From: Brevinema_A sp051647535
Lineage (GTDB): Bacteria > Spirochaetota > Brevinematia > Brevinematales > Brevinemataceae
Direction: 5' to 3'
Assembly: GCA_051647535.1 (NCBI GenBank)
Contig: JBOFEA010000004.1
Location: forward strand, 310,001 to 374,000
Length of the DNA: 64,000 nt
A model generated the notes under the pieces. It had not been told where the DNA came from. It did not search any database and was given only the letters and a program-made list of their open reading frames with translations. This document shows, in pieces, positions 17,833 to 26,696 of this stretch. The translations under genes and the position numbers were made by a program. The first letter of the stretch is position 1. Each line of letters opens with the position of its first letter.

Positions 17833-19614
17833 GTGCATAATCTCAAATCAAAATTAATGCGGATTAATAATTGTAAATATTCTTTGTACTGCAGTATTCT
17901 AGGTGAATACCATTTTGACAAATTTACTCTTAGAATTGATCATATTCAAGCAGATCCTTTTGCACCGCCTTCTAAAATTACAGTGATTATCCCGTTAAAC
18001 AATACACAGTTTCCTAAAGAATTGTTTATTAATCCTGTACGTAGTTATTCTTTTTGCGATGCGGTTGGAAGAATTGTTGCAGCTGATATCAGAAAAAATA
18101 TTAAAGAAATCAAAGGCTCTGGAAACAGTGGATTCTGCGGAATACGATATGGTGCTCAAAAGGTTATTGAAGGTAATGCGGTTATTATCAATAATCAACA
18201 AATAGAAATCCGTATATTAGCCGGCATGCCTGCATTTGGACGAAATATTTCCGGGAAAGAAGCTCAAACTTTGCTACTCCAGCAGATACCTGCGTTGATT
18301 GAAAATACTATTTTAAATACGCGTTCTTATCATGAAGAATTATTGGAATTTGTCCGGTTGACGGAGAGGCAAACTTGGCTGAGAGAAGAGTGTCGTAAAA
18401 GAAATTTGTGTGCTTTTGTTGCAGACGGTTCTATTTTAGCAAGAGCTTCTTCGATTAGCGATAAACCAATGTCTTCTCAAAAAGCAGTTCCTTTTTATTC
18501 GCCAAAAGAATTATCTGTATCGATTACTCTTCCTGATGGATTTGTTGTTAAAGGAATGGGAATCCCTCATGGAATTACCTTAATTACCGGTGGTGGATTT
18601 CATGGAAAATCAACATTATTAAGTGCATTGGCTGATGCTGTTTATAATCATATTCCCGGAGACGGACGTGAATTTGTTGTGACGGATGACAGTGCTGTAT
18701 TTTTGCGGGCTGAAGATGGTCGTTTTGTGCAGGGAACTGATATTTCTCCTTTTATTCACAATCTTCCCGGAAATAAATCTTCTCATTTCTTCCAAACCGA
18801 AAATGCCAGCGGTTCTTCATCCCAAGCTGCCAATCTTGTTGAAGCATTAGAAATGGGTTCACGTTTGATGTTGATTGATGAAGATATTTCTGCTACTAAT
18901 TTCCTTATTAAGGATCAAAGAATGAGGTTGTTGGTTCCTGATGCCAAAGAAACAATTATTCCTCTTATTTCTCATTTGAAATTTTTAAAAAAGCAGGGTG
19001 TCTCTGTTATTATGGTTTCGGGTGCTTTGGGTGATTTTTTGAATACCGCTGATCATGTTATTGCAGCAGAAAATTATTCTTATCATGATGTCTCTTCCAA
19101 GGCTCGAAAAATAGCTTCTGATAATCCTATTTCTTTTGTGCCTGCACATGAATTTTCGTTTGCTTCTTCTAGGATTGTTAGTGATGACAGTGTGTCGTAT
19201 ATTGGTAAAAAAGGCGGTGCTATTATTGATGGCGAATTCGGATTGGTTAAAATAGGTCGTCAGGTGATTGATCTTTCTGCTTGGAAACAATTATATGATT
19301 TTTCTCAATTTGGGACAATAGCTGCTATTCTTTCTTATGCAAAGCTTAAAGGGTACTATAATCAAAAACCGGAAATGCTCTGGAAAAAAGTAAATCATGA
19401 TTTAGAGCAGTATGGCTGGGATATATTATCAAAAATAGGATTTGATCATTTTACTCCTCGTCAGGAATCACGCAAACATAAACAAAGCTCTGATCAATTA
19501 AGTAATACCGGTAATTGGAGATATATTGTCAAAACAAGACCTATAGACTGGCATGCCGCATTATCACGACTAAGAACTTTAAATTGTTCGTCTTGCAATA
19601 TTGACAAATTATAG
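17833..19614 (+). CDS. Predicted ATPase of the ABC class (COG3044-like)
   Basis: 593 residues, cytoplasmic, no membrane segments. The Walker A loop GGGFHGKST lies at 253-261 and a Walker B-like strand LMLIDED near 344-350. This matches the large soluble ABC-class ATPases of COG3044, whose function is unknown. An N-terminal domain (about 1-180) rich in beta strands comes before the ATPase. The start is GTG at 17833 with TAAGGA upstream; ATG at codon 9 is an alternative. Located between thrS and apt, in the same direction. Confidence 0.85.
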   Translation: MHNLKSKLMRINNCKYSLYCSILGEYHFDKFTLRIDHIQADPFAPPSKITVIIPLNNTQFPKELFINPVRSYSFCDAVGRIVAADIRKNIKEIKGSGNSGFCGIRYGAQKVIEGNAVIINNQQIEIRILAGMPAFGRNISGKEAQTLLLQQIPALIENTILNTRSYHEELLEFVRLTERQTWLREECRKRNLCAFVADGSILARASSISDKPMSSQKAVPFYSPKELSVSITLPDGFVVKGMGIPHGITLITGGGFHGKSTLLSALADAVYNHIPGDGREFVVTDDSAVFLRAEDGRFVQGTDISPFIHNLPGNKSSHFFQTENASGSSSQAANLVEALEMGSRLMLIDEDISATNFLIKDQRMRLLVPDAKETIIPLISHLKFLKKQGVSVIMVSGALGDFLNTADHVIAAENYSYHDVSSKARKIASDNPISFVPAHEFSFASSRIVSDDSVSYIGKKGGAIIDGEFGLVKIGRQVIDLSAWKQLYDFSQFGTIAAILSYAKLKGYYNQKPEMLWKKVNHDLEQYGWDILSKIGFDHFTPRQESRKHKQSSDQLSNTGNWRYIVKTRPIDWHAALSRLRTLNCSSCNIDKL

Positions 19615-19653
19615 GTTTTTGATTATAATTAAGCCGGTATTTAGGAGCTTGTA

Positions 19654-20172
19654 ATGGATTATCAATCATTGTTCAGAAAAATAAAAGATTATCCTATTGA
19701 AGGAATTGTTTTCGAAGATGTGACGACATTTTGGAAAGATCCTGAAGCGTTTTCTTTTAGTATTAATAAATTAGCGGATTATTTTAAAGATCGTGGTATT
19801 AATAAAGTAGCGGCTTTAGAAGCTCGGGGATTTGTTATTGGTGCTCCGATAGCACTGTTGCTTGGAGCTGGGTTTGTTCCTTTGCGTAAGCCTGGGAAAC
19901 TTCCTGCAGAAGTGATTTCAGAATCTTATTCTTTAGAGTATGGAAAGAATCAAATAGAAGTTCATAAAGACGCATTTCAGTCTGGCGATAACGTATTGAT
20001 TTGTGATGATATTCTTGCTACAGGAGGCACATTGCGTGCTTCTGAATCTCTTATCACACGTCTCGGTGCTGAAATTGCCGGAATAGCTATTCTTTCCGAA
20101 TTGACTTTTCTTGATGGACGTTCACGTTTGTCAACAGAAGATATTTATAGCTTATATCAAGTAAACCAATAG
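19654..20172 (+). CDS. apt: Adenine phosphoribosyltransferase
   Basis: Salvages adenine to AMP with PRPP. 172 residues, standard. Features are FEDVTTFWKDP near the N terminus, ALEARGFVIGAPIALLLGAGFVPLRKPGKLP, and the PRPP loop VLICDDILATGGTL near residue 110. TAGGAG precedes ATG. Its stop lies 36 bases from the stop of the convergent aminotransferase gene with no clear terminator between. Confidence 0.97.
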   Translation: MDYQSLFRKIKDYPIEGIVFEDVTTFWKDPEAFSFSINKLADYFKDRGINKVAALEARGFVIGAPIALLLGAGFVPLRKPGKLPAEVISESYSLEYGKNQIEVHKDAFQSGDNVLICDDILATGGTLRASESLITRLGAEIAGIAILSELTFLDGRSRLSTEDIYSLYQVNQ

Positions 20173-20208
20173 TAATTCAAGTATTATGATCTGCTTAGTT
20201 TGTTGTTA

Positions 20209-21282
20209 TCAATATTCTTTAAAATATTTTTCAAGAGTATTGATAACGATATCTATTCTATCTAATGTTGTTTTTCCGAAACTTCCAATCCGGATTATTT
20301 TTCCTTTAAATTCTTCTTGGCCTTCTGCAATAATAATGTTGTGCTTATGCATATATTCTATGATTTGTGTTGCTTCAGATGTAAAAAATACATGCACACT
20401 ATCGGAAATACCACTTTCCGGATGAGCCATGAGTTTTAAATTCAACTTTCCACATCGTTCTCTGATATAATTTCCTATTTTTTTATAATATTCGAACGTT
20501 TCTTCTAATCCTTCTTCCAACATTAAATCAATACTTTTATTTAATGCGTTGATATGATTAATGTTTGGTGTCCATGATGCTTTCCCTGATTTTTGCAGGG
20601 AAATTTCTTTTTGTATATTGAAATAAAATTTTGGAAGTGTTGACTTTTTCATAAAATCAACAAACTTTTCTCCATGGTAAGAAAAAATTCCACATCCCGG
20701 TGGACAAATTAATCCTTTGTTGGTTGTTCCTAAGCAGATATCAATGTGGTATTTTTGCTGATTGATAGGCATGGTACCAACACTACTAATACAGTCTGCT
20801 ATAAATAAGATGTCTGTGTTAGCAATAATCGATGCATAGTCTTCAATAGGTGCAATAACGCCGGTACTTGTTTCGCAATGGCATGCTGTGACGGCTTTGA
20901 CATCGGGATGCATACGAAGAGTTTTTTTTAGAATCTCCGGATCCGGTGTTGTTCCCCATGGAGAACTAATAGGGATAACATGACATTGGTATGCGTGGGC
21001 AATTTCTGTGAAACGGGAACTGAATTTTCCGTATTCCAGACATATAATTTTATCATTTGGTGATAACGTGTTTGTCAATGCCGCTTCCATTACTCCGGTA
21101 CCCGAACAAGAAAAAAATAGTACAGGATTATCAGAATCAAACATTAACGCGGTTTTTGATGCACATGCAGTAAATAATGATTCAAATTCTTCTGTACGGT
21201 GGTGGAATAATCCAGTAAATTCTTTTAGTATTGAATCGGGAACATTAACAGGACCCGGAGTTGCCAAAAATACTTCTTTCAT
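20209..21282 (-). CDS. Class V pyridoxal-phosphate aminotransferase (alanine-glyoxylate/serine-pyruvate type)
   Basis: 357 residues, fold type I PLP enzyme. The lysine that binds the cofactor is K189 in GTTNKGLICPPG, preceded by ADCISSVGTMPI with the PLP-binding Asp. The N terminus LATPGPVNVPDSIL and HHRTEEF are typical of the alanine-glyoxylate/serine-pyruvate group. It may use alanine, serine or a similar amino donor; the substrate cannot be set from sequence. Lies 9 bases downstream of the secreted two-module protein gene, likely one operon. Confidence 0.92.
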   Translation of the reverse strand: MKEVFLATPGPVNVPDSILKEFTGLFHHRTEEFESLFTACASKTALMFDSDNPVLFFSCSGTGVMEAALTNTLSPNDKIICLEYGKFSSRFTEIAHAYQCHVIPISSPWGTTPDPEILKKTLRMHPDVKAVTACHCETSTGVIAPIEDYASIIANTDILFIADCISSVGTMPINQQKYHIDICLGTTNKGLICPPGCGIFSYHGEKFVDFMKKSTLPKFYFNIQKEISLQKSGKASWTPNINHINALNKSIDLMLEEGLEETFEYYKKIGNYIRERCGKLNLKLMAHPESGISDSVHVFFTSEATQIIEYMHKHNIIIAEGQEEFKGKIIRIGSFGKTTLDRIDIVINTLEKYFKEY

Positions 21283-21291
21283 TAAACAATC

Positions 21292-22017
21292 CTATGGTAT
21301 AGAAAGTGTTTGATCGGCATAAAAAGCATTGATTGGTTTGTTTTGCATATTACGGAATTGTTTTTTATTGTTTTCGTCGGATGTCCATTCTCCATCTGCA
21401 ACAAAAGCATATAAATAAATCTGTTTGGGTTGCAATTCCAATTCAATCTCGAAATAGCCCGCACCTTTATAAACCATCTGGTCCGAATAAGGATTCCAAT
21501 TGTTAAAATCTCCTGTAATAAAAACATTTTGTGTTCCGCTGGAATAGTGACGGAACAAATACGTGTTGTTGGAAACCCAGTAAGGATATTTTTTGAACGC
21601 TGTAAAGTTATTTGTTAAATTCAAGATAGATAATTTTTGTCTGCTGTTGTCCAAAATAAAGTTCGGATTGTTCGGATCACTAATCCAAATACCGTCTATT
21701 TTTATACGGTATTTGTATTTGCCTGCCACAAGACGATTAGTCCATACAGCAGTCCATAAATTTGTTCTTGTCTCCTGCATGATAAACTGATCAGACCAAT
21801 TGTTGAAATCTCCCGATAAAATTACTGACTTGGCAGATCCCCTATAAAAAAATAGAATTGCATTAGACATAATAATCGGCGAAGCAAAGGATAAAGAATC
21901 ATTGGAAGGATTAATTAATTCGTTTATTTTTTTATATTCCGGTATGATAAGCCCTGATTGCGCTGATACGAAAATTGGAAAAAAACATATGATCATTATC
22001 AAATAGATTTTTTGCAC
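21292..22017 (-). CDS. Secreted protein with two AMPK/CBM48-type glycogen-binding-like modules
   Basis: 241 residues. Residues 1-19 form a signal peptide ending VSAQ; no lipobox cysteine, so it should be periplasmic or outer-surface. Two modules follow (about 50-130 and 135-225), each with the hallmark GDFNNW and a later K/Y-x-Y-x-(I/F)-x-(I/V)DG-x-W segment, the pattern of the early-set glycogen-binding domain of AMPK beta and branching enzymes. There is no catalytic domain. Binding of an alpha-glucan is inference. Cotranscribed with the aminotransferase. Confidence 0.8.
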   Translation of the reverse strand: MQKIYLIMIICFFPIFVSAQSGLIIPEYKKINELINPSNDSLSFASPIIMSNAILFFYRGSAKSVILSGDFNNWSDQFIMQETRTNLWTAVWTNRLVAGKYKYRIKIDGIWISDPNNPNFILDNSRQKLSILNLTNNFTAFKKYPYWVSNNTYLFRHYSSGTQNVFITGDFNNWNPYSDQMVYKGAGYFEIELELQPKQIYLYAFVADGEWTSDENNKKQFRNMQNKPINAFYADQTLSIP

Positions 22018-22121
22018 AATAAATAATCCTTAAATTTCGATAAAAACAGTATCTAATCATAAATCATATTGTTTCAAATGTCAAAGTTTGAATAGATCTC
22101 AAACAGCTCTAAGGTATTAAC

Positions 22122-22150
22122 TTGCTTACTTTAATAAATTTTGTTAAAAT
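22122..22150 (+). promoter_or_regulatory. Promoter of the spiro-SPASM operon
   Basis: TTGCTT (22122-22127), a 17-base spacer, and TAAAAT (22145-22150). The start of transcription would be near 22157, so a TTG start at 22141 would lie inside the promoter. Confidence 0.55.
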
Positions 22151-22182
22151 GTTTTGTGATGAAAGAAATTAAGGATATTGTT

Positions 22183-23586
22183 GTGAATAATGTTTTATTT
22201 GTGTTAATAGATGCCGGAGTAGTACAAAATTCGATGTATTCAGATCTTATGTATCAAATTCATAATGATTTAATAAAAAAACTTTCTTGTTTTGATATTT
22301 GTGTTGTTGGCAGCAAACAAAGTATCATTGCAGAACATAAATTTTCAGATATACGTTCTCTTTATGATTTTGTAAAGGAATATGCTTCGGGCAGGGATAT
22401 TATTGTCATTGATGCTTTTGCAAAAATGCTTTCTTTAGAAGATGTCGGACGTATGCTTGAGTATATACGGACATACTTATATGATGTTTGTTTTAGTGAT
22501 CATTTGCCAGATGGGATTCTACCGTCGATTATTTCGGGTGATTTTATTGAAGAATTTGTTTCTCTTTTAGATCGTAATAATTCTATAACCTCTTCCATTA
22601 AAAATTTAATTCAATGGGAATACCAAGGTATTGATGTAGGAGTTTATTTATCTTACTCTAAGATAGGTATGAAGAGAATAGAATTTCTTCCTGTCAATAA
22701 AGGATCTATAGAATGGTTGTCTGAATTTACCGATTTTGAAAATGTGTCTTTGGAAAATATGGAACATTATATTAAAACAACTCCAAAAATGCTTCGAAAT
22801 TATCCGGAGTATGTGGCATTTGATATTACTTCTCCTAAGTATCCTTTTTTCAAGCACCATATAGAAAATCCAACAGAAATGTCTGTTGAAACATTTGACC
22901 GGTGTATTTCCGAAATTTCAGAATTAGCTCCAGAAACCTTAATTTCATTAGGTGTTTGGGGAGATCCTTTTGAGCATTCGCAGTTTGCGAATATCTTTTT
23001 GAAAATGGCAAATCATTCCCAACGTGTATTAGTAGAGACTCGTGCATTATCTTTGAACAAAGAATATGCGGAATTAGTTCTTTCCCGGCCGAATACAGAA
23101 TTAATTATTGATATCAGCTGTGTTTTTGATCCGTTGTTTTCTGATAGTACAAAAACAATACCATCCCAATTTGTCTATGATTTTATCTTAAATCTTCCAA
23201 ATCCTGAGCGTATTTGGATACGTCTTACTCGAACCCATTCTACAGAACCGTTTATTCAATCTTTTATTAAAGAATGGCAGAATTTTCTTCCTCGTGTGTT
23301 GATTACTAAGGCTGATTCATTTGGGGATCCGGCTTCCAAAGTTGTTGATCTTGCTCCTCTCCAACGTCATGGCTGTTATGCGTTACGGAGAGAGCTGACA
23401 ATTAAAAATGACGGCTCTGTTCTGTTGTGCCGTCAAACTCCCCAGAAAAGTATTGGGTCTATACAGACCAATACTTTAAAAGAATTGTGGAATAAAAATA
23501 ATAATGCGTTTTTTGATCAAGAAAATGGAAATTTCAATACTTGTGAAGTTTGTAAAGGATGTGATGATTGGTGGATTTGGAATTAA
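22183..23586 (+). CDS. Spiro-SPASM protein without the radical-SAM cysteines
   Basis: About 467 residues. The C terminus has a SPASM-type cysteine set (GCYALRRELTIKNDGSVLLC, then CEVCKGC) which usually binds auxiliary iron-sulfur clusters. The middle shows the scaffold of a radical-SAM barrel (LISLGVWGDPFEHS), but where the CxxxCxxC should stand the sequence reads DITSPKYPFFKHH, with no cysteine. The N-terminal third may be a nucleotidyltransferase-like domain. I choose GTG 22183 because TTAAGGA lies 8 bases before it and the promoter rules out TTG 22141; ATG 22159 is open too. First gene of a five-gene unit. Confidence 0.8.
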   Translation: MNNVLFVLIDAGVVQNSMYSDLMYQIHNDLIKKLSCFDICVVGSKQSIIAEHKFSDIRSLYDFVKEYASGRDIIVIDAFAKMLSLEDVGRMLEYIRTYLYDVCFSDHLPDGILPSIISGDFIEEFVSLLDRNNSITSSIKNLIQWEYQGIDVGVYLSYSKIGMKRIEFLPVNKGSIEWLSEFTDFENVSLENMEHYIKTTPKMLRNYPEYVAFDITSPKYPFFKHHIENPTEMSVETFDRCISEISELAPETLISLGVWGDPFEHSQFANIFLKMANHSQRVLVETRALSLNKEYAELVLSRPNTELIIDISCVFDPLFSDSTKTIPSQFVYDFILNLPNPERIWIRLTRTHSTEPFIQSFIKEWQNFLPRVLITKADSFGDPASKVVDLAPLQRHGCYALRRELTIKNDGSVLLCRQTPQKSIGSIQTNTLKELWNKNNNAFFDQENGNFNTCEVCKGCDDWWIWN

Positions 23587-23672
23587 TAAATTGAAAATAT
23601 AAATTATACTCAAAAGTTCTTAACATTTTTTTTGCTTTTCCGATAAAAAATCAAAACATTGTAATCGGGAGT

Positions 23673-24848
23673 ATGATATTGAATTTTAATTATTTCCACA
23701 TTCCGACAAAAATTATTCAGGGCTATGAAAGTTTCAGTAATTTAGCTGAAATTCCCGAATTATCTAAAAAACGCGTTGTTATGGTTACGAGTGAAGCATT
23801 GATGAGTATGGGGGCAACCCAAAATCTTCGGCGTTTTATTGAAAATATATCTTACGGTCTTATTTTTTACGAAGCTCCTTCTTATATGGGAGGAGGGTTG
23901 ACATCAGAAGCGGAACGTTTAGTATATGACTCACGTGCTCAAACTATCATTGGATTCGGTAATACTCAAATATTGTCTATTGCAAGGGCAATGGCACAAT
24001 CTGCTTCTTTAAATGATTCGGATAAAAAAGTTTCTTATATTGAAATTCCTTCTATTCCCTGTATTTATTCCGGATTATCCGAAACTTACTATGTCGCTGA
24101 TGAATTTGATTCTCTTAAAAAACCATATTCTTCTTCGGCATCAAGAGCAGAGTGGCTCTTGTTGGATTCATCGTTTTTGGAATATAATAAGGTTCAGGAT
24201 ATACTTGAATCATCTATATATAGTTTAGGGTTAGCGTTAGATGCTTTGTTTTCCCGTAATATGTCTATGCTTGGCGAATCATATGCTTTGAAAGCTATAG
24301 AACTGATTGTAAGTGCAGGAAACAGGTTGCCTAATGAACCTGCTAATATCAAATTGAAAAACGAATTAATGCTTGGATCGTTGCTGGCTAGTTTTGCTGT
24401 TCAAAGTTCGGATTTGGGGATTACAGCCGGTCTTGCTATGGCTTGCGAAAGTGCATCGGTTTGTTCCGAACCTGAAGCTGCTGCTGCTGTTATGTTGAAA
24501 TCCTTAGAATATTCTTTAGTATCTAATTTGGATAAATTTCAGCGGATTTTTCGTATTTTGTCTCTTCCCGATCAAAAAGACCCACTTAATAACGCAATGA
24601 AAGTATTGGAAATATTTCAAAATCTTTTGAAACAAATGGAAATTTATCCTTTATCTGCTTTCAGTTATACGGAAAACATTCTTGATCTGATAGCAAAGCA
24701 GGCATCTCGCTATTCTTTTATGATTAATTTGTCAAGACCTGCCGGATATTACGAATTAGCTGAAATTGTCAAGTCGGCAGCTCGTGAAGGTATTAATCTT
24801 AGTTATGATTTGAATATGTCACCTGTTAAGGATCCGGTATTAATCTAA
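23673..24848 (+). CDS. Iron-alcohol-dehydrogenase-like pseudoenzyme
   Basis: 391 residues with the Fe-ADH/dehydroquinate-synthase fold. IIGFGNTQILSIARAM takes the place of the nucleotide-binding GGGS-x-D motif, and IEIPSIPCIYSGLSETYYV matches the usual IPTTAGTGSE segment. The four metal ligands are lost: D to Y173, H to L177, H to M246, H to E258. It is therefore unlikely to be an iron or zinc dehydrogenase. It directly follows the spiro-SPASM gene and overlaps comEC-like by one base (TAATG), so it is translated in step with its neighbours. Confidence 0.8.
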   Translation: MILNFNYFHIPTKIIQGYESFSNLAEIPELSKKRVVMVTSEALMSMGATQNLRRFIENISYGLIFYEAPSYMGGGLTSEAERLVYDSRAQTIIGFGNTQILSIARAMAQSASLNDSDKKVSYIEIPSIPCIYSGLSETYYVADEFDSLKKPYSSSASRAEWLLLDSSFLEYNKVQDILESSIYSLGLALDALFSRNMSMLGESYALKAIELIVSAGNRLPNEPANIKLKNELMLGSLLASFAVQSSDLGITAGLAMACESASVCSEPEAAAAVMLKSLEYSLVSNLDKFQRIFRILSLPDQKDPLNNAMKVLEIFQNLLKQMEIYPLSAFSYTENILDLIAKQASRYSFMINLSRPAGYYELAEIVKSAAREGINLSYDLNMSPVKDPVLI

Positions 24849-26020
24849 TGCTGTTGTTATTATTGGTATTTCTTGCATCCAATCAAATTTATTCCCGTAT
24901 GCCTGTATTTACAAGTGGTGAATATACAGTGACTTCGTTTACCGATGTAGAATTTAAAAATAAATATCCACGTTATTTTGTCAAATCAAATAATTATAAG
25001 ATTTACTTTGATTTTCCTGTTTCGCTTGCTCCATTGTCTAAAATTCGTGTTTATGGTGTGAACTTTTTAGACCGTTGTTTATATGTAAATCATTCCAATA
25101 ATCTTATTATTTTATCAGAATCTCGTCTCATGAAAAGAATTTCTGAATTTCGTATTAATCTTACTCATAACATTTTGGAAAATTATCCTAAAAGTTTTGC
25201 GTTAATTTTATCTCTAGTGCTTGGCAACAAAACCTTTTTGAAATCTCAATTTTTAGAATTTGTTCGTATGTCGGGATTAGCTCATGCTTTTGCTTTATCA
25301 GGAATGCATTTGGCTATCTTTTTAGCATTATTTATATTTTTGGCTGATTTTTTGAAAATTCCTAAAAGAATTTATTGTATCTTTCTTTTTATTCCTGCAC
25401 TGGCTTATTTGTTTCTTGGTGGTATGGGTGTGTCTTTAATTAGAGCTTTCTTGTTTTTTTGTTTCTGGAGTTTTTCTGTGTTGATCCGTGTCCCTATTTC
25501 TCTTAAACGAATTTGGAGTATTACTCTGCTAGGTTCAATATTATTTGCTCCTCATAATATTTATTCATTATCATTTATTTTATCATATTCCGCTTTGTTT
25601 GGAATTATTTATTTTTATCCTTTATTGTATTCTCCGTTCAAAATATTTGGAAATTTTCTTGGTAATCTTGCTGCAATTTCATTTTCTGCTTCAATAGCTG
25701 TTGCACCTGTGTTGATTTGGAATTTTGGCGAGTATAATTTTTTAGGTCCAATTGCCAGTATGATTGTTGTTCCGTTTATGCCGATTCTGATTTCATTATG
25801 TTTTACAGCGGTGATATTGTCGATGTTTAATATATCGATTGCCGGTATTGATAGTATTATTGATATTTTTTATAATTTTATCTTTATTATTTCTGAGAAA
25901 TTTAGTATAATGTTTCGTAGTGTTGTATTTTTTGACCATCCCAAGTTATACAGCGTGTTAATATCGGTCATTATAGTTTTGATTTTTATTTGCCGATTAA
26001 GGAAAAGTATATATGAGTAA
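24848..26020 (+). CDS. ComEC/Rec2-family membrane protein, channel part only
   Basis: 390 residues: an N-terminal soluble region (about 20-110) of OB-like character, then about eight to nine membrane segments. The competence-domain core reads LAHAFALSGMHLAIF, equal to the LAISGLHV region of ComEC, followed by SLIRAFLFF and FILSYSALFGIIYF. The C-terminal metallo-beta-lactamase-like nuclease domain of long ComEC proteins is absent. ComEC carries DNA across the inner membrane in competence; other competence genes are not in this window. Overlaps nth by 8 bases. Confidence 0.88.
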   Translation: MLLLLLVFLASNQIYSRMPVFTSGEYTVTSFTDVEFKNKYPRYFVKSNNYKIYFDFPVSLAPLSKIRVYGVNFLDRCLYVNHSNNLIILSESRLMKRISEFRINLTHNILENYPKSFALILSLVLGNKTFLKSQFLEFVRMSGLAHAFALSGMHLAIFLALFIFLADFLKIPKRIYCIFLFIPALAYLFLGGMGVSLIRAFLFFCFWSFSVLIRVPISLKRIWSITLLGSILFAPHNIYSLSFILSYSALFGIIYFYPLLYSPFKIFGNFLGNLAAISFSASIAVAPVLIWNFGEYNFLGPIASMIVVPFMPILISLCFTAVILSMFNISIAGIDSIIDIFYNFIFIISEKFSIMFRSVVFFDHPKLYSVLISVIIVLIFICRLRKSIYE

Positions 26021-26675
26021 TGTTTGGACTTCTGCACGTTGGGAGGAAATTTTTTCGATACTCGAAACTGATCAAAGATTGTCGAATGCACCTGTTGTGC
26101 ACTTTATGAGCAAAGTTGGAGACGGAGCATTTAAAATTCTTATTTCAACCATATTAAGCTTAAGGACTAAGGATGAAGTCACCGGACCCGCAAGTCAAAG
26201 ACTCTTTTCTCAAGCATATACTCCAGAACAAATATTAGAACTTTCTTTAAATGATATTGAAACATTAATTTATCCTGTAGGATTCTACAAAAATAAAGCA
26301 CGCCAAATAAAGAAAATTTGTGCTATTTTGGTAGATAAGTACTGTTCTCAAGTACCTGATGATTTGGATTTATTGTTAGAACTTCCAGGGGTAGGTCGAA
26401 AAACTGCTAATTTAGTTTTGTCGGTAGCATTTAATATTCCGGCTGTTTGTGTCGATATACATGTGCATAGAATTTCAAATCGTTTGGGATTTTGTGATAC
26501 AAAAACGCCTGAACAAACCGAATTTTATATTCGCAGCCATATATCTCAAAATCTTTGGACTCGATTTAATAGGATCTTAGTTGCTTTAGGTCAGGTAGTA
26601 TGCCGTCCTATATCACCTAAGTGTCAACAGTGTTCAATTAATTTCTATTGCCAAAAAAAAATAAAAAAAAGCTAG
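26013..26675 (+). CDS. nth: Endonuclease III
   Basis: DNA glycosylase/AP lyase that removes oxidised pyrimidines. 220 residues. The helix-hairpin-helix LPGVGRKTAN contains the catalytic lysine K130; the catalytic aspartate is D148 in VDIHVHR. The iron-sulfur loop is C197-x6-C204-x2-C207-x5-C213, the exact family spacing. Its ATG lies inside the last codons of the ComEC-like gene. Confidence 0.97.
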   Translation: MSNVWTSARWEEIFSILETDQRLSNAPVVHFMSKVGDGAFKILISTILSLRTKDEVTGPASQRLFSQAYTPEQILELSLNDIETLIYPVGFYKNKARQIKKICAILVDKYCSQVPDDLDLLLELPGVGRKTANLVLSVAFNIPAVCVDIHVHRISNRLGFCDTKTPEQTEFYIRSHISQNLWTRFNRILVALGQVVCRPISPKCQQCSINFYCQKKIKKS

Positions 26676-26696
26676 TTATAATATGGGATAAAGATT

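Noticed and set aside
22141..22182. TTG 22141 as the start of the spiro-SPASM gene
   Set aside because: It would lie inside the -10 region of the best promoter and has no ribosome site.
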